A DNA stretch of 45,653 bases from Bacteroidota bacterium (GCA_947447995.1 CANFLQ010000009.1:1-45653), one strand, 5' to 3'; shown: positions 1 through 8,720, counted from the stretch's first letter. Notes: generated by a model from the sequence alone, not told the origin. Made by a program: numbers and translations.

Positions 1-1
1 A

Positions 2-1513
2 GGTTCTTTACGCGATGGCAAACCAGATGGCTATTGGAAAACATACGCTAATAATGGTATCATAAAATCAGAAGGAAACAGAAGATATTTTCAGCTAGAT
101 AGTATTTGGAAATTTTATAATGAAAAAGGTATACTGGCTTTTGAATTTAATTATTTAGTGGGTAAAAAAAATGGACTAAAAAAAACGTATGATACAGAAA
201 ATGGTTTTTTAATTACTTCCGAAAATTTTATCAATGATGTCAAGCAAGGCAACACAACTATTTATTACAAACCTGCTAAATCTGATTTAGCAAAAAAACT
301 AAGGCTGGCATCGGATAGCACAAAACAAAAAATAAATAATGAGATTGAAAATAATGTTGGCAATACAAAAAAAACAACACCGTTTGTAAACGGAAAAGAA
401 GAAGGACAGGGCTTCGAATATTCAATAGATAGTACTATAATCACAATCACCCAATATAAAATGGGGTATGTTCAACAAGAAGAAAAAATCAACAGAAGAA
501 ATATTTTAAATCAGAAACAAGGCGTTTGGAAGGAATTTTATCCCACTGGTATTATTAAAAAAGAAGTTGATTATTCGGAGGACAAAATGGATGGTTACCT
601 GAAGGAATACTCACCCAAAGGGAGTCTTATAAGTACAACAAAATATGTGAAAGGCGTAATTCAAAAAAATGTACCTGAGTTAACAAAACTTGATACAAAA
701 AATGAATATTATGAAGGAGGTTTTCTTAAATCAACAGGGACCTATAAAAATGGTCTTCCCGAAGGAATTCATCGTCAGTTTTCCCCTGATGGTAAAGTAC
801 TGAGTGCAAAAATATATACCGATGGAATTTTGTTATCCGAAGGTATTATGGATATTGCCGGCGTACAACAAGGTTTTTGGAAAGAATACCATCCCAACGG
901 ACAAATAAAATCAAAAGGGGAATATTTGAACGGTAAACGTATTGGCGAATGGGTGTACTATTTTTCTAACGGAAAAATTGAGCAAAAAGGCAAATACGAT
1001 AACAAAGGAAAAGCGCAAGGAATTTGGAAGTGGTATTACCCTTGTTTTGATCCCTGCACCACCGAAATAGGCCAGCTTTGGCGTGAAGAAAACTACAGAA
1101 ATAATTTGTTAGACGGGCCAATGATAGAATATACGGATAGCGGTAAAGTAATTACAAAAGGCGAATTTGTTGATGGAGAAAAAGAAGGTAAATGGGTTTT
1201 AGAATTGGCTGATTATAGAGAAGAAGGTGAGTTTAGATCCGGTAAACGTACCGGTGAATGGAAACATTATTTTGTGGGGACAGGAAATATACGATTTGTT
1301 GGAAAATTCATTGATGATGTGCCCGATGGTAAACAACTTTTTTATTATCCCAATGGTAAAGAAAAACAAAATGGAAAATATGTTGGAGGGATGAAAGATG
1401 GCGAATGGAAATTTTATGATGAAACAGGCTATTTATTTTTAACCATATTGTTTAAAAACGATATAGAGTTAAGGTTTGATGGAATTAAAGTGATACCTGA
1501 AACCGTTCAATAA
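2..1513 (+). CDS. MORN-repeat (YwqK-like) protein, 5'-truncated by window edge
   Basis: The frame is open from base 2, and the bases before the apparent GTG at 158 already encode repeat units (for example GYWKTYANNGIIKSEG), so the true start lies upstream of the window. The visible part, about 503 residues, is made of many imperfect 20-25 residue units of the type G.W.eyypnGkik..G.y.nGk..G, the MORN_2/YwqK pattern; good examples are WKEYHPNGQIKSKGEY and WVYYFSNGKIEQKGKY. Such repeats form extended beta-hairpin stacks. In Bacteroidota they are common in exported proteins of unknown function, and the label 'antitoxin' used for the family is not informative here. The next gene, a histidine kinase, starts 8 bases after the stop, so the two are probably co-transcribed. 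No enzymatic motif is visible. Function unknown. Confidence 0.85.
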   Translation, partial: GSLRDGKPDGYWKTYANNGIIKSEGNRRYFQLDSIWKFYNEKGILAFEFNYLVGKKNGLKKTYDTENGFLITSENFINDVKQGNTTIYYKPAKSDLAKKLRLASDSTKQKINNEIENNVGNTKKTTPFVNGKEEGQGFEYSIDSTIITITQYKMGYVQQEEKINRRNILNQKQGVWKEFYPTGIIKKEVDYSEDKMDGYLKEYSPKGSLISTTKYVKGVIQKNVPELTKLDTKNEYYEGGFLKSTGTYKNGLPEGIHRQFSPDGKVLSAKIYTDGILLSEGIMDIAGVQQGFWKEYHPNGQIKSKGEYLNGKRIGEWVYYFSNGKIEQKGKYDNKGKAQGIWKWYYPCFDPCTTEIGQLWREENYRNNLLDGPMIEYTDSGKVITKGEFVDGEKEGKWVLELADYREEGEFRSGKRTGEWKHYFVGTGNIRFVGKFIDDVPDGKQLFYYPNGKEKQNGKYVGGMKDGEWKFYDETGYLFLTILFKNDIELRFDGIKVIPETVQ

Positions 1514-1521
1514 TAAGTTAA

Positions 1522-2568
1522 ATGGCACTATCAAAAAAAAATACAACACAAATTTTGCATGAACAAAACATGTTGTTGTCTAGACATGCAGAATTGGTTC
1601 CTGGTTTAATTTTTCAGTATCAGGTTTTTCCTGATGGACGTTTCTTTTTTCCTTATGCAAGTTCTAAAATTTGGGATATATTTGAAGTAACGGTAGAAGA
1701 AGCAAAAAAAAGCGGTGCCCCAGTATTTGCAAGAGTGCTTGATGAGGATAAAGAAGGAGCTATTAAATCCATTAGGCAGTCAATGAAAACATTGAACGAT
1801 TGGGATTATGAATTTAGAGTAAACCTGCCAAGTAAAGGAATAAGATGGTTAAGCGGACATGCCAAACCAGAAAAATTAGATGATGGTAGTTATTTATGGC
1901 ATGGGTATTATTATGATATTACCGATCGCAAATTAATTTTAGAACAAATTAATCAATCACTACAAGAAAAAGAAGTTTTACTCAAAGAAGTACATCATCG
2001 TGTAAAAAATAATTTGCAAGTAATATCCAGCATTTTAAACCTTCAATCGTCCTATGTAAAGGACGAAGCAACCATAAACGTTTTAAGAGAAAGCCAAAAC
2101 AGAATTAAATCAATGGCCTTTATTCATGAAAGTTTATATCAGGCAGATAATTTTTCGAGTATCAATTTTGCAGATTACGTAGTTAACTTATTGCAAAATT
2201 TAATGCAATCATATTCTAAATTAAATCAAACTGTAAAATTAAATGTTCAACTTGAAACAATTTTTCTTAATTTAGACCTTGCAATTCCATGCGGATTAAT
2301 TATAAACGAAATTATTTCCAATGCCTTAAAGTATGCTTTTATTGAAAATAAAGACGGCGACGAAATAACAATTAAAATTAAAAAAGTGGATGATAAAGTA
2401 CAACTTTTTATTGGAGACAATGGAGTTGGTCTACCCAAAAACATTGATTATAAAAATACAGAGTCGCTTGGTTTGCAATTAGTTGTAACGTTAGTAGGGC
2501 AATTGTCTGGTAATATAGAATTAGATAGTATAAATGGAACAAAATACACCATCTCATTTTTGATGTAA
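1522..2568 (+). CDS. PAS-domain sensor histidine kinase, HisKA_2 type
   Basis: A 348-residue kinase without signal peptide or membrane segment, so probably cytosolic. Residues about 25-137 form a PAS sensor ending in the usual linker WHGYYYDITDRK. The dimerisation helix carries EVHHRVKNNLQ (residues 156-166), the HisKA_2 signature, with His159 (next to Arg160) the expected phosphoacceptor. The ATPase domain follows: N box NEIISNALKYAF (262-273), G1 box DNGVGLP (299-305) and G2 region ESLGLQLV (314-321). It sits between the MORN-repeat gene (8 bases upstream) and a LytTR regulator 52 bases downstream, which is the obvious phosphotransfer partner. The signal sensed by the PAS domain cannot be told from sequence. 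Confidence 0.93.
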   Translation: MALSKKNTTQILHEQNMLLSRHAELVPGLIFQYQVFPDGRFFFPYASSKIWDIFEVTVEEAKKSGAPVFARVLDEDKEGAIKSIRQSMKTLNDWDYEFRVNLPSKGIRWLSGHAKPEKLDDGSYLWHGYYYDITDRKLILEQINQSLQEKEVLLKEVHHRVKNNLQVISSILNLQSSYVKDEATINVLRESQNRIKSMAFIHESLYQADNFSSINFADYVVNLLQNLMQSYSKLNQTVKLNVQLETIFLNLDLAIPCGLIINEIISNALKYAFIENKDGDEITIKIKKVDDKVQLFIGDNGVGLPKNIDYKNTESLGLQLVVTLVGQLSGNIELDSINGTKYTISFLM

Positions 2569-2620
2569 CTGTTTCCCCCAATTTTAAATTTTAAAAATTA
2601 AATTAAATTAAATTTCAATT

Positions 2621-3373
2621 ATGTCAAAACTTAACGTACTTATTGTTGAAGACGAAAGCATTGTTGCTAAAGATATTCAACATAGTTTAAAAAAACTTGG
2701 ATACAATGTTCTGGGAATTTGCTCTACAGGCGAAGAAGCCATAAAATTAGCAGAAGAATTAACTCCTGATCTTGTTTTGATGGATATAATGCTAAAGGGT
2801 GAAATGAATGGTATTGAAGCAGCAACTGCTATCCGAGAGGCAAACCACATACCCGTAATTTTTCTTACCGCTTATGCTGATGAAAACACTTTAAGCAAAG
2901 CAAAAGTATCGGAACCGTTTGGTTATATCATTAAACCATTCAAAGAAATTGATTTGCATACCGCTATTGAAATGGCTGTTTATAAACACGAAAAAGAAAG
3001 AAGTCTTAAAAAAGAACGGGATTTTTTGTATTCCATTGTTGAAAATAAAGAGTTTAAAGACATTTTATTTGTTAAAAACAATTCAAGATTGGTAAAAGTA
3101 AAAACAAGTGATGTTTTTTATGTGGAAGCACTTAAAGATTATGTAGTTGTAAATACCGCAACTACAAGATACACCATTCATTCCACCATGAAAGATATTG
3201 AGAAAAAATTGCCAGCAAGTGATTTTATTCGAGTACACCGTTCTTTTATTGTTCGTATTGATAAAATTGTGGCAATAGAACAACCTAACTTAATATTAGA
3301 AGACGATAAAAAATTAATCCCATTAGGAGGATCTTATAAAGAAGGGTTAATAAAACGATTAAATTTGCTATAG
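2621..3373 (+). CDS. LytTR-family response regulator
   Basis: A 250-residue two-domain regulator. The receiver domain (residues 4-122) has the acidic pocket ED (10-11), the phosphoacceptor Asp55 in LVLMDIML, Thr83 in FLTAY and Lys105 in IIKPF. A short helical linker leads to a LytTR DNA-binding domain (about 146-250), recognisable from VFYVEALKDYVVV and the closing FIRVHRSFIV motif. Proteins of this type bind direct repeats in promoters, and in Bacteroidota they are usually encoded beside HisKA_2 kinases, as here. The gene ends just before a strong rho-independent terminator, closing the operon. The target genes are unknown. Confidence 0.95.
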   Translation: MSKLNVLIVEDESIVAKDIQHSLKKLGYNVLGICSTGEEAIKLAEELTPDLVLMDIMLKGEMNGIEAATAIREANHIPVIFLTAYADENTLSKAKVSEPFGYIIKPFKEIDLHTAIEMAVYKHEKERSLKKERDFLYSIVENKEFKDILFVKNNSRLVKVKTSDVFYVEALKDYVVVNTATTRYTIHSTMKDIEKKLPASDFIRVHRSFIVRIDKIVAIEQPNLILEDDKKLIPLGGSYKEGLIKRLNLL

Positions 3374-3391
3374 ATTTAATTGTACCTAAAC

Positions 3392-3434
3392 AAAAAAGCG
3401 GAAACTATAAAATAGTTTCCGCTTTTTTGTTTTT
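3392..3434 (+). terminator. Rho-independent terminator after the LytTR gene
   Basis: A perfect 16-bp stem (3392-3407 with 3413-3428, core AGCGGAAACTA) with a 5-base loop, followed by T-rich sequence. It lies 19 bases past the regulator's stop codon. Confidence 0.92.
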
Positions 3435-3488
3435 TAGCGTAGTTGAGTTTGAGAGTAGGTTTTAGTCCTTATAAATATTACTTGTTGT

Positions 3489-3558
3489 CGTCATTGCGAG
3501 GGACGAAGCAATCTCAAACCATTTATCATATCAGATTGCTTCGTTCCTCGCAATGACG
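3489..3558. repeat. 26-bp inverted repeat, REP-like palindrome
   Basis: The arms 3489-3514 and 3533-3558 are reverse complements with a single mismatch (GTCATTGCGAGG and CCTCGCAATGAC are their outer parts) around an 18-base loop. The arms contain the GTCATTGCGAG...GAAGCAATCT motif that recurs as a dispersed intergenic palindrome in many bacterial genomes. It lies between the LytTR terminator and the 3' end of RNase R, so a double role as a terminator for rnr is possible, although no long T-run follows the hairpin on the minus strand. Confidence 0.85.
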
Positions 3559-3588
3559 CACAAACTTAGTGCTCATTTCAAAATAATT

Positions 3589-5973
3589 TTATATTTCAAA
3601 TCCCCATTCATCATCAAATGCTTTACCTGGAGTAGGAGTTTTTTTAGTGTCTTTTTTTTCTGTTTTAGGAGCTTCCGTTTTTCTTATCTCTGCATTTTTT
3701 TCTGTAGCAGATTTCATTTCGTCCTTAAAATTTTTTTTCGGAGCAGATCGTTCACGTTCTTTTTTGTTTAACATTTCCGATTTTAATCTTTTTGTAGTTT
3801 CGCTTTGTTCTACAAATGCAAAATCAAGTTGTTTTTTAACTAAATCGGCACGTTTTACTTCAATTCTAACCGTATCGCCAAGCGATAATACTTTTCCGTA
3901 TTTACGTCCGCGTAAACAATAATTATCCTCATCAAAAGCATAAAAATCATCGCGTAAATCGCGAATACGAATCATGCCTTCACAATGGTTTTCAATAATC
4001 TCAACAAAAATCCCCCATTCAGTAACACCCGAAATGATACCATCAAATTCTTGCCCTATTTTATCGGTTAAAAATTGTACTTGTTTATATTTGATAGAAG
4101 CACGTTCGGCATCGGAAGCTAATTTTTCCATGTCGGATGAATGTTTGCATTGCTCCTCTAGTTTTTCAATATCAGGACTTTTCCCCCCATCTAAATAATG
4201 TTGTAACAATCGGTGAACCATCACATCGGGATACCTACGGATAGGAGAAGTGAAGTGCGTATAATAATCAAAGCCTAAACCATAATGTCCAATGTTTTTG
4301 GTGGTATAAATTGCTTTTGCCATGGTACGTATAGCAAGCATTTCAATCATTCCAGCCTCTTTTTTCTCATTTACTTCTTTCAATAAATTATTCATCGAAT
4401 CGGCAACAGCCTTTTCATTTTTAATGTTTAATTTATATCCAAATTTGCCAACAAACTCAGCAAAACTAGCCAATTTATCAGGGTTAGGTTTATCGTGTAT
4501 ACGGTATACAAAAGCACGCTTGGAGTCTTGTGTCTTAGTTTTGTCTTGTGTCTTTTCTTTTTTCACTTTTCCAACAAATTCCGCTACTTTACGGTTAGCA
4601 AGCAACATAAAATCTTCAATCAATTGGTTGGAATCTTTTGCTATTTTAAAAAATACACCTGTAGGATTTCCGGCTTCATCCAAATGAAATTTTACTTCCA
4701 TTTTTTCAAACGCAATACTACCTGATTTAAAACGGTTGGCACGTAATATTTTTGCCAATCGGTTGAGTGTTAAAATTTCATTTTTAAATTCACCTTCTTC
4801 CGTTTCAATAACCAGTTGTGCTTCTTCGTAGGTAAATCGTTTGTTGGAATTAATGATGGTTCTGCCAAACCATTCGCCAACAACTTCCGCATCGTTGGTA
4901 AGTTCAAACACAGCTGAAAAGCACAGTTTATCTTCGTTTGGGCGTAGTGAACATACATTGTTGGATAAAACCTCCGGCAACATGGGAACAACCCTGTCAA
5001 CCAAATATACAGAAGTAGCACGACTAACCGCTTCTTTATCAATCATAGAGCCATCTTTTACGTAATGACTCACATCGGCAATGTGCACCCCAATTTCCCA
5101 ATTACCATTTTTTAAGGCCTGAATAGATAAGGCATCGTCAAAATCCTTAGCATCAACCGGATCAATGGTAAGGGTGGTAACATTGCGGAAGTCGCGTCTT
5201 TTAGCAATTTCTTCTTGTGTAATGATAATCGGTATCAAATCTGCAGCCCGTTCAACATCTTTAGGGAACTCATACGGTAAGCCAAACTCAGCAAGGATGG
5301 CGTGCATTTCTGTATTGTTTTCGCCAACATTACCAAGTACTTCAATAATTTCACCTATCGGATTAACACCATTTTTAGGCCATTCCACAATTTTAGCAAT
5401 TGCTTTTTGTCCGTTAGTAGCACCGTTTAATTTTTCTAGCGGAATATATATATCAACATGGGTTTTATTATTATCGGGCACCAAAAATGCAAAGCGTGGC
5501 GAAAGTTGAATTACGCCCACAAACTGGGTTTTAGCTCTTTGAACAACTTCAATAATCTCCCCTTCTTGTTTGCTTCTGTTGCTGGGTAGTAAACGTACTT
5601 TTACAATATCGCCATGCATGGAATTAAGTGTATTTTTAGGATTTATCTGTACGTCATTTTCTGTTTCTTCCGAAACAATATAAGCTGTTCCGCTGCTTGT
5701 CATATCCACCTTACCGGTAATAATTCTGGCTTCCAGTTTTATTTTGAATTTTCCACGTTCAGGTTCCATTACGGTTCCTCGGGATTTTAATTCCGCTAAA
5801 ATATCGTTGATCAATAATCGTTGCGCCTGATCAGTTACTTGGAGTTCGGCAGCTATTTGTTTGTAGTTGAGGATTTTTTGCGAGTTTTTGGAAAGAACTT
5901 TTAATATTTCTTCAAAAAAGAAATGTTTACTTTTGCCCTTTCCTTGTTCCTTATTTCTTGTATTTTTTGTCAT
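3589..5973 (-). CDS. rnr: Ribonuclease R
   Basis: A 794-residue 3'-5' exoribonuclease of the RNase II/R family, which degrades structured RNA. Order of parts: a basic N-terminus and winged-helix RNase R domain (about 18-80), cold-shock/OB domains (85-215), and the RNB catalytic domain with the Mg2+-binding Asp cluster in TIDPVDAKDFDDA (269-281). The nuclease core continues through YTHFTSPIRRYPDVMVHR, an S1 domain follows (about 645-725), and a Lys/Glu-rich tail ends in AFDDEWGFEI. About 471-483 there is an insertion, KEKTQDKTKTQDSKRA, encoded by a short tandem repeat (see findings). The ATG at 5973 is chosen because it gives the expected basic N-terminus; a TAnnTTTG element ends only 4 bases before it. 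No operon partner is visible on the minus strand. Confidence 0.96.
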   Translation of the reverse strand: MTKNTRNKEQGKGKSKHFFFEEILKVLSKNSQKILNYKQIAAELQVTDQAQRLLINDILAELKSRGTVMEPERGKFKIKLEARIITGKVDMTSSGTAYIVSEETENDVQINPKNTLNSMHGDIVKVRLLPSNRSKQEGEIIEVVQRAKTQFVGVIQLSPRFAFLVPDNNKTHVDIYIPLEKLNGATNGQKAIAKIVEWPKNGVNPIGEIIEVLGNVGENNTEMHAILAEFGLPYEFPKDVERAADLIPIIITQEEIAKRRDFRNVTTLTIDPVDAKDFDDALSIQALKNGNWEIGVHIADVSHYVKDGSMIDKEAVSRATSVYLVDRVVPMLPEVLSNNVCSLRPNEDKLCFSAVFELTNDAEVVGEWFGRTIINSNKRFTYEEAQLVIETEEGEFKNEILTLNRLAKILRANRFKSGSIAFEKMEVKFHLDEAGNPTGVFFKIAKDSNQLIEDFMLLANRKVAEFVGKVKKEKTQDKTKTQDSKRAFVYRIHDKPNPDKLASFAEFVGKFGYKLNIKNEKAVADSMNNLLKEVNEKKEAGMIEMLAIRTMAKAIYTTKNIGHYGLGFDYYTHFTSPIRRYPDVMVHRLLQHYLDGGKSPDIEKLEEQCKHSSDMEKLASDAERASIKYKQVQFLTDKIGQEFDGIISGVTEWGIFVEIIENHCEGMIRIRDLRDDFYAFDEDNYCLRGRKYGKVLSLGDTVRIEVKRADLVKKQLDFAFVEQSETTKRLKSEMLNKKERERSAPKKNFKDEMKSATEKNAEIRKTEAPKTEKKDTKKTPTPGKAFDDEWGFEI
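4524..4557. repeat. In-frame short tandem repeat inside rnr
   Basis: The unit GTCTTGTGTCTTA recurs as GTCTTGTGTCTTT, separated by GTTTT. On the coding (minus) strand this reads as AAGACACAAGAC units and yields the Lys/Thr/Gln/Asp peptide TQDKTKTQDSK in a surface position of RNase R. Confidence 0.7.
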
Positions 5974-5977
5974 AAAT

Positions 5978-5985
5978 CAAAGATA
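5978..5985 (-). promoter_or_regulatory. Candidate -7 element (TATCTTTG) of rnr
   Basis: On the minus strand it reads TATCTTTG, matching the Bacteroidota sigma -7 consensus TAnnTTTG. Its last base is 5 positions before the A of the rnr start codon, so the expected transcription start coincides with the ATG. No convincing TTTG -33 element is seen. Confidence 0.45.
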
Positions 5986-6096
5986 CAGATTTTAAAAGAA
6001 AGGTGCTAACATGTTAAAAAAATAAAAAACATTTTAGGTTGCAACTAAATACTGCAACTTTACGTCTAAACTGCAAACAAATACGATATTTCACAA

Positions 6097-6624
6097 ATGA
6101 CCGATGAGCAAATTGTAGATGGTTGCATTAAAAAAAATGCCATTGCTCAAAAGTACTTATATGATAAATTTTCCAGAAAGATGATGGGAGTTTGTTTAAG
6201 GTATTGTGATAGTGAGGAAGAAGCAGAAGATGTTTTACAAAATGGTTTTATTACTGTTTTTGGCAATTTACATTCCTATAAAGGCTTAGGCTCTTTTGAA
6301 GGTTGGATACGAAAAATAATGGTAAATACAGCTCTTACAAATATAAGAAAAAATAAAAAATTCAGACAAAATATTGCTTTAGATAGTGTGGAATACATGA
6401 TACCCGAAACACAAAGTGTAGCCAATAGTTTTGAAGTTCAGGATTTATTAAAAGTAATACAACAATTGCCGCAGGGAAGCAGAACGATATTTAATTTATA
6501 TGCAATAGAAGGGTATTCTCATAACGAAATTGCCAAGATGTTAAATATTTCGGAAGGAACATCTAAATCACAATATTCACGAGCTAGAGCGTATTTACAA
6601 AAAGTAATTCCATTAGATAGATAA
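6097..6624 (+). CDS. ECF-type RNA polymerase sigma factor
   Basis: A 175-residue sigma-70 family factor with only regions 2 and 4. Region 2 (about 18-88) includes CLRYCDSEEEAEDVLQNGFI and the -10 binding helix GSFEGWIRKIMVNTAL. Region 4 (about 115-168) includes LPQGSRTIFNLYAIEGYSHNEIAKML and a helix-turn-helix ISEGTSKSQYSRAR. It directs core polymerase to a dedicated promoter set. The next gene starts 6 bases after its stop and encodes a one-TM protein whose cytoplasmic N-terminus is placed like an anti-sigma domain. This arrangement suggests control of the sigma factor by a membrane partner, but the regulon is unknown. Confidence 0.94.
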   Translation: MTDEQIVDGCIKKNAIAQKYLYDKFSRKMMGVCLRYCDSEEEAEDVLQNGFITVFGNLHSYKGLGSFEGWIRKIMVNTALTNIRKNKKFRQNIALDSVEYMIPETQSVANSFEVQDLLKVIQQLPQGSRTIFNLYAIEGYSHNEIAKMLNISEGTSKSQYSRARAYLQKVIPLDR

Positions 6625-6630
6625 AAGTAA

Positions 6631-7620
6631 ATGAAAGAAAACGACGTTGATGATTTATTTAAAAAATCGTTTGAAAACTTTGAAGCCAAAGTTAAACCAA
6701 GCGTATGGAAAAATATTAAAGTTGCTCTAAAATGGGGAGGCTTAGGTGTTGTGGTTAAATTTATATTAAACAAGGTAGGATCCAATACTGTTGTTGCTAT
6801 CCTTTCTTCCGCAGCCACAGTGGTTAGTACCATTATGGTAATGAATTGGAGCAGTAATAATTCCGATAAAAATAAATCAATTGAAAATCAAACAAAAACG
6901 ATAATCGCTTCAAAAACAGCATCAAATCCCGAAATAAATGCTACAACTGCAGCATCAAAAAATGTAAATAAAAACGCAGCAGTTGTTGAAGAAGTTAAAT
7001 CGGATATTATTTTAGAAAAAACAGATATAGACGCATCTGTAAAATTTGGTAAAGAAGACAAACAAAAAATAAAATCACTTATTCATTCTTTTTCTAGTCA
7101 ATCTATTGCATCTATTTCTGCTAGCCCAGTTGGAGGCTCGGTTCCATTAATTGTAAATTTGGAAAATATTGGAACAGGCAGTACTAATAAATGGACTTTT
7201 TCAGATGGAAAAAAAGAAAGTAATGGTTCTAATCCTGTTCATGTATTTGAAGCGCCAGGAGTTTATAGTGTAATTTTAACATCTACAAATGCAGAAGGTA
7301 AAATGGCAGTTGATAGTATAAAAATTGAAGTTACAGGCAACTCATCCATTTCATCTATTCCAACTTTATTTTCGCCTAATGGAGATGGAATAGCAGATGT
7401 ATTTACGTTTCAATCAAAAAACATGATCAATATGGAAGTAGAAATTTTTGATAAAAAAGGAACAATTTTTTATAAATGGTTAGGTAATGGTGGTAAATGG
7501 GATGGAAAAAATCTCAAAGGAGGTAAAGCAAAAGAAGGCACTTATTTTTATATCATCACAGCCGAAGGTGTAGATGGCAAAAAATACGAACAAAAAGGTG
7601 CAATTAATCTAGCCAGATAA
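6631..7620 (+). CDS. One-TM protein with PKD and gliding-motility C-terminal (CHU_C) domains; putative sigma partner
   Basis: A 329-residue protein in four parts. Residues 1-40 (VDDLFKKSFENFEAKVKPSVWKNI) resemble the cytoplasmic starts of Bacteroidota anti-sigma-like proteins. Residues about 52-72 (TVVAILSSAATVVSTIMVM) form one membrane helix without a signal-peptidase site. An Asn/Ala/Lys-rich linker (73-155) leads to a PKD domain (about 160-235, WTFSDGKKESNGSNPVHVFEAPGVY, interrupted here as one PKD strand-loop set). Residues 243-329 match the gliding motility-associated C-terminal domain (FSPNGDGIADVFTF, GKWDGKNLKGG, EGTYFYII), used elsewhere as a type B sorting signal of the type IX secretion system. 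It starts 6 bases after the sigma gene. That combination, a sorting-type domain on an uncleaved membrane protein beside an ECF factor, is unusual. The anti-sigma role is inference. Confidence 0.85.
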   Translation: MKENDVDDLFKKSFENFEAKVKPSVWKNIKVALKWGGLGVVVKFILNKVGSNTVVAILSSAATVVSTIMVMNWSSNNSDKNKSIENQTKTIIASKTASNPEINATTAASKNVNKNAAVVEEVKSDIILEKTDIDASVKFGKEDKQKIKSLIHSFSSQSIASISASPVGGSVPLIVNLENIGTGSTNKWTFSDGKKESNGSNPVHVFEAPGVYSVILTSTNAEGKMAVDSIKIEVTGNSSISSIPTLFSPNGDGIADVFTFQSKNMINMEVEIFDKKGTIFYKWLGNGGKWDGKNLKGGKAKEGTYFYIITAEGVDGKKYEQKGAINLAR

Positions 7621-7650
7621 AAAACTCCCCTATTTTTTTATTTTATAACA

Positions 7651-7681
7651 GTGGTTATTAGCTTTTTATACTAATAACCAC
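7651..7681 (+). terminator. Hairpin downstream of the PKD/CHU_C gene
   Basis: A perfect 11-bp stem (GTGGTTATTAG at 7651-7661 with CTAATAACCAC at 7671-7681) and a 9-base loop, 30 bases past the stop. The following ATTTTATA is only weakly T-rich, so termination is plausible but not certain. Confidence 0.55.
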
Positions 7682-7774
7682 CATTTTATACCTCTTCCCA
7701 ATAATTGCTTTGCAGTTAAAAATTCATTGTTCCAATTAACTAATTTTAACAATCTGCTGTAAGGAAAATTCCCT

Positions 7775-7782
7775 TATATTTG
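7775..7782 (+). promoter_or_regulatory. Candidate -7 element (TATATTTG) for the DUF6089-uppS-bamA operon
   Basis: It matches TAnnTTTG exactly, 52 bases before the TTG start of the DUF6089 gene. A partial -33-like TCTG lies about 18 bases upstream. Confidence 0.45.
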
Positions 7783-7834
7783 CCTTCTTTTGTAAAAAAA
7801 CACAATAATTTCGTAAAAAAAGAGTTTTAAAATC

Positions 7835-8677
7835 TTGAAAAAACATTTTTTTATAATTGCATTTATTTTGCTTTCAGTAATATCTGGATTTGGGCAACGC
7901 ACCAAAACAAGCAATGAAATCGGTCTTTTTTTGGGCGGCTGTTATTATATTGGGGATTTGAATCCTAATGGGCATTTTAATCAATTTACTAAGCCGGCTT
8001 TAGGTTTGGTATTTCGCCATAATTTTAATCCCCGTTTTGCATGGCGGGCAAATGCAATATATGGTCATTATGAAGCTCACGATTCGTATTCAAAATCGGC
8101 ATGGCAACGACAAAGAAATTTAAGCGTAAGATCTCAGATAATTGAAGTTTCAGTTCAAGGAGAATTTAATTTTCAAAATTTTGAATTAGGTAGTGATAAA
8201 TCTAAACTATCACCATATATTTTTATGGGGCTGGGTGCATTTTACTTTAATCCTCAAGGTGAGTATGAGGGCGAATGGGATGATTTACGTCCATTGTGTA
8301 CCGAAGGTCAAGGCCTTGCCGGAGGAGCATCGAAAAATAAATACCGCCGCCTTCAAATTTCTGTACCATTTGGTGTAGGAGTTAAAGCAATGTTTTCTAA
8401 AGGAATAGGAATAGGTTTTGAATGGGGTATGCGCAAAACATTTACAGATTATATGGATGATGTTAGTAAACGCTATTACGATCCCCAAGCTTTGTTAATT
8501 GCTAATGGGAAACAATCGGCTTACATGTCGGATCCAAGTATTGGAACCGATCCTTTATATACAAATGTGGGTAAGGAACGTGGAAATAGAACAACAAAAG
8601 ATTGGTATAATTTTTTTGGAATTGTTTTAACTATCAAAATAAATAAAGGAGCCGACTTATGTCCAGTTGCTTATTAG
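7835..8677 (+). CDS. DUF6089-type outer-membrane beta-barrel protein
   Basis: A 280-residue exported protein. Start is TTG at 7835: an in-frame stop lies at 7814-7816, and only this start keeps the signal peptide KKHFFIIAFILLSVISGFGQ (cleavage after Gly-Gln region, about residue 20). The mature part shows alternating strands with aromatic ends typical of a small outer-membrane barrel, for example EIGLFLGGCYYIGDLNPNG and LGLVFRHNFNPRFAWRANA. This family (DUF6089) is found in Bacteroidota directly upstream of uppS and bamA, as here (43 bases to uppS), so a role in outer-membrane assembly is likely, but no biochemical function can be read. Proposed family assignment is from remembered pattern and context. 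Confidence 0.85.
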   Translation: MKKHFFIIAFILLSVISGFGQRTKTSNEIGLFLGGCYYIGDLNPNGHFNQFTKPALGLVFRHNFNPRFAWRANAIYGHYEAHDSYSKSAWQRQRNLSVRSQIIEVSVQGEFNFQNFELGSDKSKLSPYIFMGLGAFYFNPQGEYEGEWDDLRPLCTEGQGLAGGASKNKYRRLQISVPFGVGVKAMFSKGIGIGFEWGMRKTFTDYMDDVSKRYYDPQALLIANGKQSAYMSDPSIGTDPLYTNVGKERGNRTTKDWYNFFGIVLTIKINKGADLCPVAY

Positions 8678-8720
8678 TTAATAGCCAATAGGTATTACTT
8701 AACAAGCAATAGATAAAAAA

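Noticed and set aside
4322-4687. 121-codon plus-strand frame inside rnr
   Set aside because: It is antisense to the conserved catalytic part of RNase R and its Ser/Phe-rich product looks like a shadow.
7621-7834. Small RNA or riboswitch between the PKD/CHU_C gene and the DUF6089 gene
   Set aside because: Only one hairpin and a promoter-like element are visible; no conserved aptamer pattern was recognised.
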